This document shows, in pieces, positions 17,946 to 26,951 of a stretch of DNA of 31,523 bases. Location: contig MTSL01000051.1 in the NCBI GenBank assembly GCA_002794465.1, forward strand, positions 1 to 31,523, read 5' to 3'. The stretch's first letter is position 1. Each line of letters opens with the position of its first letter. Position numbers and translations under genes: made by a program. Origin of the DNA: Paramicrosporidium saccamoebae (Eukaryota; Rozellomycota). The notes under the pieces were generated by a model that was not told the origin of the DNA, made no database searches, and saw only the letters and a program-made list of their open reading frames with translations.

Positions 17946-18662
17946 TTAAAATAGACCAGGAATTTTAACTGGAGGCTTTATCCCTTTTGGAGCGAGCGAA
18001 GGTTGTGGACGACTAAACTTTGGCGCAGGTCCTGGTGGTGGCGGGACATGAGATGGCCGTCCGGTGTTAGAGTTGCGATTCGCATTGTAATTTTGCTTGG
18101 GCCTTAAATTCGGAGGTGGGGTGGACGGCGGCTTGGGGATCCTTGATTGACGATTATTCATATTCAGATTCGAGGGTGGAGTAGAAGGAGGAGCAGGGAT
18201 TTGGGAAGGCGAAATCTGAGAAGGTTGTCCACTCTGTTGTTGTCCACCCGGTTGTTGTCCGATCTGTTGTTGTGCGCTCTGTTGTGGCTGTCCATTCTGT
18301 TGTACGCTCGGCTGTCCGCTTTGTTGCAAACCCTGCTGTCCGCTTTGCTGTACACTCTGCTGGAACTGTCCATTCTCTTGCGTTTGTCCATTAACGACAG
18401 TATCTCTATTACCTGCCATTACGACGGGACTCTGTAGCCCACGCAGATAGTCTCTTAGCCATGCTGGTGGTTTACCAACTACTACAATTTGGTTACACTG
18501 TCCACTCTCTCTGGCAATCGGTGATTTGGGAACTGGGGGAGAACTCTTAAAGTATGATGGAGTAGAGCGAGGTCTGAGCGACTGGAGCGCGTTTTTTAAG
18601 ATTTCTGGATTCACGCTAGCGCTCGCAAAAGACACAAGTAAGCCGATCACTACAAGTTTCAT
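17946..18662 (-). CDS. Secreted Gln/Pro-rich low-complexity protein with CNQIV motif (238 aa)
   Basis: The signal peptide MKLVVIGLLVSFASA is followed by a short ordered part. This ends in SGQCNQIVVVGKPPAWLRDY, which holds the only Cys of the mature protein. Then comes a Gln-rich repeat region (QQSGQ, QQNGQ, ~95-155) and a Pro-rich tail (PPSTPPSNL, PPSTPPPNL, HVPPPPGPAP). It has no enzymatic features; composition is that of an extracellular structural protein. The C-N-Q-I-V segment recurs in the next upstream secreted protein, suggesting a common ancestor or binding module. The promoter is unusually clear, with CCAAT boxes and a TATA box within 70 bp. Intronless. The gap before it (17720-17945) holds only AT-rich sequence. 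Confidence 0.8.
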   Translation of the reverse strand: MKLVVIGLLVSFASASVNPEILKNALQSLRPRSTPSYFKSSPPVPKSPIARESGQCNQIVVVGKPPAWLRDYLRGLQSPVVMAGNRDTVVNGQTQENGQFQQSVQQSGQQGLQQSGQPSVQQNGQPQQSAQQQIGQQPGGQQQSGQPSQISPSQIPAPPSTPPSNLNMNNRQSRIPKPPSTPPPNLRPKQNYNANRNSNTGRPSHVPPPPGPAPKFSRPQPSLAPKGIKPPVKIPGLF

Positions 18663-18690
18663 TTGGGATACTGTGGATCAAGTCCTCCTT

Positions 18691-18730
18691 ATTTATATAG
18701 TCCGATTGGATGGGCACAACCCAGGCCAAT
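18691..18730 (-). promoter_or_regulatory. TATA plus CCAAT promoter of the CNQIV secreted gene
   Basis: On the minus strand CTATATAAAT (18700-18691) lies about 30 bp upstream of the ATG at 18662. Only 3 bp further upstream is a CCAATC box (18709-18704). A second CCAAT motif lies at 18726-18730 in the opposite orientation. The compact TATA-CCAAT arrangement is the clearest promoter in the window and resembles those upstream of the other low-complexity secreted genes. Confidence 0.7.
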
Positions 18731-18795
18731 CGAGGAAACTAAAATTTCTTGCACCAATCGCAATAATGACCAATAGATTACTTTATTCTACAAAG

Positions 18796-20424
18796 TTACT
18801 TTTGAGTCTCCTGTGTGGAGGCTGTCTCAGCCGCCGTAGATGCAGCGTTTTCAGTTTCAGTGGTAGCAGATGGTGCAGATGCGGTAGAGGATGCCGATGG
18901 CGCAACCTCCGTCTCGACAGAGGTAGACAATGGAACACCTACCTCGGTGTCAGCATATGGGGAATTGCCAAACAATGAATTGTTGCTTATTCCTCCCTGT
19001 TGGGGAGATGTAATTTGGATAGGCATGAAACCTCCAGTCTGAGGCGGAAGAGAGAGCCCATATTGTGGTCCCATGTTATTCTGAAGAGAAAGTCCGGTCT
19101 GCCATCCAGATTGCTGTCCAGTATTCCCCGGAAGCGCAAGTCCAAGTTGCTGTCCATTACTTACCAGAGGAACGAACCCGAGCTGTTGCCCCGCATTAGC
19201 TTGAGATGAAGGAGCAAATTGTTGCCCAGTTTGTCCCAGAGGAGTTGATTGTTGTCCAGCATTTCTTAGCGGGGTGAATTGTTGTCCAGCATTGCCTAGC
19301 GGGATGAGTTGTTGTCCAGTGTTTCCTAGGGGCGCATACTGTTGCCCAGTGTTTCCTAGAGGCGCAGATTGTTGTCCAGTATTTCCTAGGGACGCATACT
19401 GTTGCCCAGTATTTCCTAGGGGTGCATACTGTTGTCCAGATCCAATCTGCATAGGAAGAGACAGTCCAGACTGCTGCCCCGCATTAGTTTGGGGTGGAAA
19501 AGCAAGTCCTAGTGGCTGTCCAGCCCCGATCTGGGTAGGGAGAGAGAGCCCAGACTGCTGCCCAATATTTACTGGAGGAGCAAGTTGTTGTCCATTACTC
19601 GCTGAAGGAGTAAACTGCTGTCCAGTACTCGCTGGAGGAGTAAATTGTTGCCCCGTGCTTGCCGAAGGAGCATATTGTTGCCCAGTACTCGTCAGAGGAG
19701 CGAATTGTTGTCCAGTGCCCATTGGAGGAGACAGTCCCGTCTGTGCTGTATATGGTGCAGTCTGAGGAAGAGTTAATCCCATGGGGGCTGCAGTAGCTCC
19801 TATTGACGATCCGTTTTGTCCAGATGTCAGGGCCATTCCAGCATTTGAAGCCATTTGCTGAGATGGCACTGGGCGACACAATGGCAGACCATCTGGTTGA
19901 CTGGGCAGGATACCAAAGGCATTATTAGAGGATGGATTTCCAGCGCTGGCATTACCCATCTGTGGTAACTGATTTGTATAAGCTACGGCGGGATTGTAGA
20001 CCGAATTGATACCCATCGATGGGTTGTTTAGTGTGGGTTGTTGTCCTCCTGGGTTGTTGCCATACAATGAACCTGACTGGAAGGGGACTGGTGAATTAAT
20101 TGGCATTCCACCAGAGTTTACAGTCCCTGCTGGTAGGCCATTTTGTCTTGTAGACTGATTCAAAGCCATCCCAGAAGACAAATTAGGGTTCACTGCAAAT
20201 GCAGATCGGCGTGTAGGAGCTTTCATGACCGACTCTTCATAAGTGGTAGCATATCTTCTAAAGCGTCCATGGCCGTGTCTTCTAGTTGATGTAGGTTTGT
20301 CTGATGGCACTACAAATACAATCTGATTACAACGACTCGGTTTCTTTGCCGCAAGCGGAGTAGCAGGTTGTGTGCTCTGCAGTGAGAGCTGCAAGAGTGC
20401 AAATGTAATGATGCCTATCCTCAT
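18796..20424 (-). CDS. Secreted protein with GQQ decapeptide repeats and CNQIV motif (542 aa)
   Basis: The ATG at 20424 starts a signal peptide (MRIGIITFALLQLSLQSTQPA); the open frame upstream of it has no leader. Mature residues open with SRCNQIVFVVPSDKP, matching the CNQIVVV segment of the neighbouring gene. A basic stretch (RRHGHGRFRRY) and a Met/Asn/Gly-rich part follow. The centre (~residues 235-455) has about 18 tandem repeats of roughly 10 residues with the pattern GNTGQQYAPL (GQQ invariant, an aromatic or small residue next, Pro near the end). The C-terminus is Ala/Ser/Thr/Glu-rich. The repeat DNA unit is ~30 bp (19230-19740). There are only a few Cys. Composition (Gln, Gly, Pro, tandem repeats, leader) recalls structural wall or filament proteins, including the general style of microsporidian polar-tube proteins, but no homology is claimed. 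Confidence 0.82.
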   Translation of the reverse strand: MRIGIITFALLQLSLQSTQPATPLAAKKPSRCNQIVFVVPSDKPTSTRRHGHGRFRRYATTYEESVMKAPTRRSAFAVNPNLSSGMALNQSTRQNGLPAGTVNSGGMPINSPVPFQSGSLYGNNPGGQQPTLNNPSMGINSVYNPAVAYTNQLPQMGNASAGNPSSNNAFGILPSQPDGLPLCRPVPSQQMASNAGMALTSGQNGSSIGATAAPMGLTLPQTAPYTAQTGLSPPMGTGQQFAPLTSTGQQYAPSASTGQQFTPPASTGQQFTPSASNGQQLAPPVNIGQQSGLSLPTQIGAGQPLGLAFPPQTNAGQQSGLSLPMQIGSGQQYAPLGNTGQQYASLGNTGQQSAPLGNTGQQYAPLGNTGQQLIPLGNAGQQFTPLRNAGQQSTPLGQTGQQFAPSSQANAGQQLGFVPLVSNGQQLGLALPGNTGQQSGWQTGLSLQNNMGPQYGLSLPPQTGGFMPIQITSPQQGGISNNSLFGNSPYADTEVGVPLSTSVETEVAPSASSTASAPSATTETENAASTAAETASTQETQK

Positions 20425-20638
20425 TTCTGCTGCTACAGATCTGCAAAGGTGGCATAGTATATTAGAACTACAACCATTGGATGGCGTTGATCCATCCCAA
20501 TTACCTCTCGACATATTTGGGCCAACCTATCGGATCAGAGAACCAGTGAACAGCGTTTATTACAAAATGCAAAGCCCATGTGGACTGGAGAGGGCGAACG
20601 GAATTAGAATAATAAACCGAAGGGGTCGCCTTCCTGAT

Positions 20639-21280
20639 TTACACAATTGAGACTTTTTTGTGATGGGTCGGGTCATGCAGAATGATAGGCAGAGTTAAAA
20701 CTTTTTGAATAGGCTGAGTATCATGTCCCTGTAGAACCGATGGTTGAATCACCCACGGTTGGGCCACTAAAGGCTGAGACTGAGGTGCTTGTGGAACCGA
20801 TGGCTGGGCCACTAAAGGCTGCGCATAGGATCCCTGTGGAACCGGTGGTTGGACCACCAAGGGCTGAGCATAGGGTGCCTGTAGAGTAGGCTGCTGTGTC
20901 TCTAGGGATTGGACATAATGCTGCTGTATGATCGGATGATGAATGGCCTGCTTAGTCTGCATTGACTGTCTGGCTGCCGGATCCATCTCTGCTCCGTCCA
21001 TCTTGGGCACAAATGCGGGGTTAATATGCACATACACTACTTGTTCTCTGGGTTTCTGGCGAAGACGCTTGTCAACTTCGGTAATGGCCGTCTTGACTGC
21101 GTCCTGATAGATCGAGTGGAATGCCTTTAACATCTCAGAGCTCTGTCCGCCCCCACTGGACGGAATGGCGGGCACAGTTGATTGCGGAACTTGGGTCAAT
21201 TGAGCCTGCGCAGAAGCGGAATCAACTGGCGAGAGTACCGAAGCGTTTACAGTAAGCAGAGGGACAAGTACCCACTTCAT
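20639..21280 (-). CDS. Secreted Gln/Pro/Val-rich repeat protein (213 aa)
   Basis: The ATG at 21280 (second Met of the frame) begins a leader MKWVLVPLLTVNASVLS ending near DSASA. A predicted helical segment follows (SSEMLKAFHSIYQDAVKTAITEVDKRLRQK), then VVYVHINPAF. The second half consists of ~12-residue repeats of the type QPLVAQPSVPQ (five or six copies, DNA at 20700-20900). It ends HDPTHHKKVSIV. No Cys in the mature protein. It is third in a minus-strand run of three secreted low-complexity genes. Upstream CCAATC boxes are doubled. Confidence 0.75.
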   Translation of the reverse strand: MKWVLVPLLTVNASVLSPVDSASAQAQLTQVPQSTVPAIPSSGGGQSSEMLKAFHSIYQDAVKTAITEVDKRLRQKPREQVVYVHINPAFVPKMDGAEMDPAARQSMQTKQAIHHPIIQQHYVQSLETQQPTLQAPYAQPLVVQPPVPQGSYAQPLVAQPSVPQAPQSQPLVAQPWVIQPSVLQGHDTQPIQKVLTLPIILHDPTHHKKVSIV

Positions 21281-21324
21281 GACTAATTCTCCATTCTCAT
21301 TCACAGTTGGTCACTTGTAGATCT

Positions 21325-21369
21325 CCGTATTGGATGTGCTGGCGCTCCAGCCAATCAGTCAGGCCAATC
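21325..21369 (-). promoter_or_regulatory. CCAAT cluster upstream of the QPLVAQ-repeat secreted gene
   Basis: Within 90 bp of the ATG at 21280 there are an ATTGG (near 21329, CCAAT on the minus strand) and two CCAATC motifs (21351-21356 and 21364-21369), the latter spaced 13 bp apart. No convincing TATA box is seen. An 8-bp GCGAGAAA triplet repeat lies just beyond (about 21394-21418). Confidence 0.5.
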
Positions 21370-21571
21370 CCAATTCCTACCAATCGATAAATCGAGAAAG
21401 CGAGAAAGCGAGAAAGCGAGACTATAAAATATTCTAAACCATTTAATATATTACATCCTCATGCTCTTGCATGCGGTACAGGCATAAAACAACAGAGTAT
21501 CGGAAATCGGGTCATCTCAGCTTTGTGGCAACATTGAATCGCCACTATCGCGTGTATTTGCACATGCGCGG

Positions 21572-22426
21572 CTATGCATGCTTACGCTTCGTTATGACAG
21601 AGGCCTCATCCCATGGTCCATGAATCTCATTCTTAAAACGCTGCAAATATACAAATATGGCCGGACACACTATCGTTCCCACTAATAAACTAACAACGTA
21701 TAATGCAAGAAAGACAGGCCCCACTGCAGCCAACATTGACCCGGCCAGAACCATCAAGATGATAGACATTAAAAGATCCAATCGATGGTCGTAAAGGAAG
21801 ACTGCTCGTCTCAGCACGGGGAACAATGCAAACCAAAGGACTGAGAGCGTCATCAGCCCAAAAACATGTGCACTACTGCTTAGTCGACTGGCCAGCATGA
21901 CACTTGCAAATATGGCCGCATTCAGGGCCACAGAGTCATCGCTGCGCGGTCCCTCGGCCATATAGTCAAAGAACAAGACATTGACCAGCAGACACAAGGA
22001 AGACAGTGCCCAGATGGTGTCATGACTTGTGTCTTCGGTGAGTGTCTTGAGGATGGGAGTCAGACCAAGGAGGACTGTCATGAAGAGAATCCCCGATTTG
22101 CCCGCCTGTTTGCTGGCCACTCGATCAGTAGAGCGACTCCATACCCACGCAATCCAGAAAAAATAGAAAACCAGCGTCACTGTATTAGAGAGCAGAATGA
22201 GGGATGCGGCTGACACCCAGGCATTGAGGAGAAACACAAAAAAGCACACAAATATCAACACACAGCTGACTTGCTGCATCACAAACAACGAATGCCGCAC
22301 CAGCCAGCCATACGTGTGTAGCTTTACCGTGCCATTCTTCTTCAGCTCCGCCAGAAACAATGTGCGCTCCACATAATTGTCGGGGAATGGTTGTCGCTCA
22401 TAGAGAATCTTTCTCCACTCGGTCAT
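21572..22426 (-). CDS. PIGC: PIG-C / GPI2, GPI N-acetylglucosaminyltransferase subunit
   Basis: Polytopic ER membrane subunit of the complex that makes GlcNAc-phosphatidylinositol, the first step of GPI-anchor synthesis. The ATG at 22426 gives [24 protein letters not shown]-type sequence, matching the diagnostic PIG-C N-terminus ([15 protein letters not shown]). The protein has 284 residues and about eight hydrophobic segments. Conserved blocks are [41 protein letters not shown], and the C-terminal [12 protein letters not shown]. Length is normal (human 297). Intronless. Its start codon is only 33 bp from the TSG101 start on the other strand. Confidence 0.96.
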   Translation of the reverse strand: [284 protein letters not shown]

Positions 22427-22459
22427 GCCAAAGGAGCTGCTGATTGGCCAGGGGAAACC
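22427..22459. promoter_or_regulatory. 33-bp shared space between PIG-C and TSG101 start codons
   Basis: The two divergent start codons are separated by 33 bp, which contain a single CCAAT box in reverse orientation (GATTGG at 22442-22447). Any bidirectional core promoter must lie in this space or overlap the first codons, and 5' UTRs must be very short or extend into the neighbouring gene. Confidence 0.6.
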
Positions 22460-23625
22460 ATGGCAAGTTATCATTCCTGGCTGCAGCAAGTTGTGACTCC
22501 TGTAAGTTTCTCGGGTGGTAGTGTCATTGATAGTATGTCGATCCGGGACGAGTGTTTAGGGATGTTGATGTGGTGCTCTCCACTATCCCCACCCTCCGGC
22601 CCAAAACGGACAACTTTGGTACGACCTAGCATTCTTGCTAACCACTAGTGCAATTGGGTCCCTCCCAGCTCCTCATATGTCTCTTTGGGACGCTCCAATG
22701 CGGCGTACATAACATTCCCATTGAAGTGTGGCTCCCCAAGGCGTACCCACGAGAGGCACCGTATTTGTTTATCCGGCCTTCGCCAGGAATTGCCATCCGC
22801 GCTACTCAACATATTGATCCCTCTGGCCGCGTCTTCCATCCAATGCTCAACATGTGGCGTCCAGAAAGCAGCGTGGCAGAGATATTGCGGATATTAGTAA
22901 GCTTGCTGGCTGTCGATCCACCATTTCATCCTGGCACCGGTCGGCCTGTGTATGCGTCCCAAACGATGGGTCCGATGGGAAGCTATGCTCCTCCAGCTGT
23001 AGCAAGTCCGAGGGGAAACTATGCTTCTCCGGGTGCGGCAAGTTCGGCGAGTCCAATGAGTGGTTATACTCCTTCGGTCGTGGCGAATTCGACACGAGAC
23101 TTTATATCCCCTCAAGGACCACAGAGTATCCTTCCAGATGATCTGCCCCGACTAAGGAAAATGCTGCAAGAAAAGCTTAACAGGCGATTTAATGCGCTCC
23201 AAAAGGAAGCCGCCTTGGAGAGCGATCGTATTCTGGCCGAGAATACCCAACTCTCAGAGGGAGAGAAACGCCTGGCTGGGGGACTGGCCAAGATTTTGGA
23301 GGAGACTGCCCGTATGGAAGAGGAAATTGACCTCGTCCGGTCCCAGAAGGAACGTATTCGACAGCTTGTAAATACAGAACAGTCAGAAGTGGACTATGAC
23401 ACGCTGGTCATGCCACACGGACCAATCTCTAAACAAATTATGGACGTGGTGGCAATGGATCTGGCGACACAGGACCTTATCTATACAATCTCAAAGGCCT
23501 TTAACGAGGGCAACATTACGTTAACAGTATATCTCAGACATGTCAGAGATTTGGCCAGGGAACAATTTCTTCAAAAGGCGTTGCTCGCAAAAATACGTCG
23601 CGAGTTTCCACTAATAAACAATTAA
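22460..23625 (+). CDS. TSG101: TSG101 / VPS23, ESCRT-I subunit
   Basis: ESCRT-I component binding ubiquitinated cargo for multivesicular-body sorting and membrane scission. Three exons, 22460-22501, 22534-22618 and 22649-23625, with 32-bp and 30-bp GT-AG introns (the second with GCTAAC 9 nt before its CACTAG end); 367 residues. The UEV domain (~1-130) runs from MASYHSWLQQVVTPYVDPGRV through NIPIEVWLPKAYPREAP and HIDPSGRVFHPMLNMW. It lacks an E2 catalytic Cys, as expected. A Pro/Ser/Gly-rich linker follows (~135-180), then a coiled coil (~185-270). The C-terminal steadiness box (LVMPHGPISKQIM to YLRHVRDLAREQFLQKALLAKI) completes the family order. The AATAAA at 23613-23618 lies inside the last codons. 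Confidence 0.96.
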
Positions 23626-23758
23626 TCAATCAAGGCACATATACAGTGAACTATCCCAAATAAACAATCAGCCCATCTGTAAAATGTAAAGAGAGTAGTC
23701 AGAAATGAGAAACAAAAAGACTGTCTTAGCATACTCGATCAATTTTTAAGTTCATTGG

Positions 23759-24815
23759 CTACTGTTTTTGGGCTAGTGCGGCCTGGTCCACATTTGTGAC
23801 ACATTCCCATTCACCGTCAAGCTTCTCCCGCCACATTGTAATATGATTGTCTCCGCCGGCCACGGCCAGAAGGTTCCCCGCCGGCGAGAAATTGACCCGC
23901 CACAGTGTATCCGGGAAGGGCTCAGCACTTAATGGCTTGCTCGTCCACGAGGCACCGTCGGGGCTCTTCCAGACCAGAACGGTGCGATCTTGCGAACAGC
24001 TCACCAATGTGTGACACGGCACTCCAATATTCGGCGCCCACGCCACATCACGCACCCAGTCGTTGTGTCCAGTCAGCTCATTCTCCAGCTCCCATTCCCC
24101 ATTCATCCTGCATGATTAATGCTCTAAAAATAGAATCGGTACTTCCATATTTTGATCAGATTGTCGCAGCCGCCAGTAGCAAGACGCATTTCGGCAAATA
24201 TCGGCACATCAGAGGCAGTGCCAGAGGGCATGGCGGAAAGGAGCGAGTCGGGCCGGGCCGAGGGACACCATGCCACTGCGTTGCATCCAATTTGGTGTGC
24301 ATTCCATTCCTTCACATCCCACACCGCCTCTTCTGTCTTGTAGGTCAGCACGGAAACCTTTCCATCCGACGCTGCACACGCCAGCAGCAGCCCAAAATCA
24401 TGCGGCGCCCAGGCCACCGAGTTGACACTGGACTCGTGTCCCTTGTGTTCCTTGACCTTGATCCAGGTGCCCTGCGATTCCTTCCAGATAATAACACGGC
24501 CGTCATAAGAGCAGGAGGCGAGGAGGGAGCCAAACTTGGGATGTGCCCATGCCACCTGCCACACCGGTCCCTCATGTCTGACAACGTTAGCTACATTGTG
24601 TCAAAGATACCCGGAAAGGGAACAGAGCAGCTTTTCGGGCTGGTTGGGCTCCACTTGGAAGATGCGCACGGTACGGTCGGAGGATCCCGTGGCCAGTCGT
24701 CTTCCATAATAATCCATTTGTGCGTCATGCTAAACCATGAGCTTCAATTGCCAACTATTACTATTAAATCCTCGTGTTGAGTGTCAAAAGCGACTGGTGC
24801 CAAGCTTGTTGCCAT
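23759..24815 (-). CDS. SEC13: SEC13, COPII coat and nuclear-pore WD40 protein
   Basis: Seven-bladed (six plus one donated) WD40 subunit of the COPII cage and nuclear pore Y-complex. Exons are 24815-24762, 24729-24611, 24577-24143 and 24107-23759; introns are 32, 33 and 35 bp, all GT-AG, the second with GCTAAC and the third with ATTAAT before the acceptor. The joined protein has 318 residues. The start [27 protein letters not shown] matches the SEC13 N-terminus. Later blocks are [90 protein letters not shown] and [13 protein letters not shown]. It is convergent with TSG101 (133 bp between stops). Intron placement is confirmed by uninterrupted family identity across every junction. Confidence 0.97.
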
Positions 24816-24916
24816 CTACAAAGCCGTTACAGCACTAAAATAGACCGCACCATGCTGATAATTAAAGAGAAACTGAATTTTACTGAATTTTCGTTTCCTA
24901 TTGAGCAGGGAATTCC

Positions 24917-24953
24917 AGTGACGCCATGACGCAATGACGCGGTGACGCGGTGA
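24917..24953. repeat. TGACGC repeat cluster upstream of SEC13
   Basis: Four TGACGC hexamers at 8-9 bp spacing, followed by a TGATCC variant, lie about 105-140 bp 5' of the SEC13 start codon. TGACG is the half-site of CREB/ATF-type bZIP factors, so this could be a promoter element for SEC13, or just another of the short tandem repeats common in this window. No gene is seen in 24816-25075. Confidence 0.5.
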
Positions 24954-25075
24954 TCCATTAACCTACGTGCACGCTTAACGAGAGTTGTTTTCATGTGGTT
25001 GTAGGGCGGATGATTTCATCTGATCATACTATACATTGTCATCTCTTCAATACGAGTTGGTTCACCCATGCGTCA

Positions 25076-25831
25076 TCACGCAGGAAAGTCAATGTTGTCA
25101 ACCAAAGATCCCTTGACATCAGGATAATAGTGCCTTTTCGGACGAAGCGGATTAGAATATATTGAGGGACGGGATTTGCGCGTCGTTGGTGCAGATGTGG
25201 GGTTACCGTACAAAAACACTGAGGCTCTAGTTTGGGTTTCTTTGGGGAGAGCCTGGTCTGATATTGGAGTTAAGAGGTTGGATGGGCTGTCTTGTGTCGT
25301 TACACCCATTGAATCTTGTTCAGGGCGAGGCCTTTCTTGAGCAAAAGAATACAACATGTCCCGGATCGCATCCATCATTCTTTCGTTTTCACTTTGTTGA
25401 TTATACTTTAATTGTTGCAGGATTCGTTGCTCAATTTGGTGAGACTGCATCCTGGACTCGTGGGCTGGCTTTTGCGACGAGTTGCGCAGAATCTGGAGGA
25501 TGCGATCAAGTTGTTGCATCACACGGGTCATCTGGGCAGAATTTTGTCCTTGTTTTGTTTGTGGGCGCTGTCCCGGTGTTTGTTGTTGTCGATTGAATAT
25601 TGGATAGCCAAACTGTACTTGAGGCCGAGCTGGCTGCATTGACTGGGGCCTCGGCTGTCTACTGGGATTCATCAGGGTCGGCTCATCAGGATAATCAGGA
25701 TAATCAGGATATGGCAGCCATTGTTGTTCGTATCCTCCTCGACGTGGTCCCACATCCCTCGGCATGTATGCACTTGCCAAGTAAATGGAAGGAATAACCA
25801 TCAGCAATAGCCTAAAGATCATCGTGTCCAT
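25076..25831 (-). CDS. Secreted Gln/Pro-rich protein with helical core (251 aa)
   Basis: The ATG at 25831 starts the leader MDTMIFRLLLMVIPSIYLASA; an upstream in-frame codon adds six residues without improving it. The mature start has PYPDYPDYPDEP (a 9-bp DNA repeat at 25680-25712) and a Gln/Pro/Arg-rich part (RQPRPQSMQPARPQVQ). A Gln-rich amphipathic helix follows (~105-165: MTRVMQQLDRILQILRNSS, QIEQRILQQLKYNQQ), then a Ser/Thr/Pro tail ending YYPDVKGSLVDNIDFPA. No Cys in the mature protein. Intronless. CCAAT boxes occur at about 25845-25849 and 25897 in both orientations. Not recognised; grouped by composition and promoter with the other secreted low-complexity proteins. Confidence 0.75.
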   Translation of the reverse strand: MDTMIFRLLLMVIPSIYLASAYMPRDVGPRRGGYEQQWLPYPDYPDYPDEPTLMNPSRQPRPQSMQPARPQVQFGYPIFNRQQQTPGQRPQTKQGQNSAQMTRVMQQLDRILQILRNSSQKPAHESRMQSHQIEQRILQQLKYNQQSENERMMDAIRDMLYSFAQERPRPEQDSMGVTTQDSPSNLLTPISDQALPKETQTRASVFLYGNPTSAPTTRKSRPSIYSNPLRPKRHYYPDVKGSLVDNIDFPA

Positions 25832-26091
25832 CACAATTCGGGCAACCAATTATACGACTAAAGGGCGACTTTTTATTGGAAGCATTCGGCTCCACCAATC
25901 GACTTGCAATAGTCATTCGCGATGAGTGTTTTCGTATTGCCACGGCATCGTATCTAGACAATTAATTATATTAAGGAATGCTTCCAAATGCTGCTATAAA
26001 GACATGTACACTACTGATCGAGTCTTTTCAAAGCCAATCTTATTGGTGCAGGGAAACACCAATAAATGTCGGGACACTGGCTCGATCGGGC

Positions 26092-26855
26092 ATGAGAGAG
26101 AAGACAGATGACTATCATCCGAATATAGAAGAGGAAAAGAAAATCTACGAGTCATCCAAAAACTGCAATGTACATATATGGTGACCGTATCTGATTACTG
26201 TTTATAGGAAGAGGTCAAGCTCAAAAAGAGCATTAATGCCTTGTATACGCGGGTTCTGGAATTGACAGACCAGATCCTGTCCTTGCAAGAATCACGAGTC
26301 GAACTTGCTCGCGAAAGGGAGCTGCTTACGGATCAAAATTGGACGCAGGAGAAGCAACTCTCAGTGCTCCACGAGCATTTAAACACGGCTACGCTTCGTC
26401 GACAGGACTGTTTGACGCGGATCGCCGAGCTGGAGGAGACAACATCCACATTAACAGAGTGGAATAGCTCGCTGGAGCAGCAATGCGACACACTGACCGT
26501 TTCGTTGAGGCAGTATCAACAAGTCACCGGCCAGTCAATCAAGGAACTGCAAGATGATTTGCTAACGGCGACCAAGAAGCAAATTCACCAGCAAGGAGAA
26601 GTCGATCTTCTCGATGAGGAAAATACCCTGCTGAGGAGAGCGTTGCGCGAGGCACAGGATATTCAGGATCGTCTCGTTCAAGAAAATGCGATCCTGAAAA
26701 GCAAAATGTACAACATGTGCATGTCGAGAGATACACCGCTCAGTCTACGGACTACCAGCCCGGAACTGATACCAAAGATGGAGAATGTTAAACTCGATTC
26801 TAATCTGGGAATTGGAGAAATACTTCAGCATTTGAAATTGCAAATAAGAGATTGA
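26092..26855 (+). CDS. Coiled-coil protein of unknown function (241 aa)
   Basis: Two exons are proposed: 26092-26169 and 26208-26855, with a 38-bp GT-AG intron (GTACAT...TTTATAG). The ATG at 26092 gives MREKTDDYHPNIEEEKKIYE and the frame continues as SSKNCNEEVKLKKSINALYT, a smooth coiled-coil continuation; an earlier in-frame ATG at 25978 is possible. Residues ~15-190 are almost continuous heptad-like sequence (LTDQILSLQESRVELARERELL, LLDEENTLLRRALREAQDIQDRL). A short Ser/Thr/Pro tail and a final helix (IGEILQHLKLQIRD) follow. No signal peptide, so cytosolic, nuclear or cytoskeletal. CCAAT motifs at 26042-26062 support the later start. No family recognised. It sits between two secreted genes but does not resemble them. 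Confidence 0.7.
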
Positions 26856-26866
26856 TAATAGATTAT

Positions 26867-26899
26867 GATTGGTTGGCTGCGCAATGTCCAATTATAAAT
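26867..26899 (+). promoter_or_regulatory. CCAAT plus TATAAAT promoter of the Gly/Tyr-rich gene
   Basis: GATTGG (26867-26872) and CCAAT (26888-26892) are followed directly by TATAAAT (26893-26899), about 53 bp before the ATG at 26952. The CCAAT and TATA elements abut, as in the promoter at 18691-18730. Confidence 0.65.
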
Positions 26900-26951
26900 G
26901 TCCTCTAATTGCTTGTCCAAATAGAGACGATCGGTGACCTGTAGAGGCAAC

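Noticed and set aside
19274-19765. Plus-strand Cys-rich 163-residue frame with CCPVFPRGAY repeats
   Set aside because: Exact antisense of the GQQ repeat region; no leader or start context, and the minus-strand gene is better supported.
18796-20424. Direct assignment of the GQQ-repeat protein as a microsporidian polar-tube protein
   Set aside because: Resemblance is in composition and repeat style only; no conserved Cys pattern or alignable domain can be shown from sequence alone.
23905-24780. 291-residue plus-strand frame opposite SEC13
   Set aside because: Antisense shadow of the SEC13 exons; SEC13 identity on the minus strand is unambiguous across all four exons.
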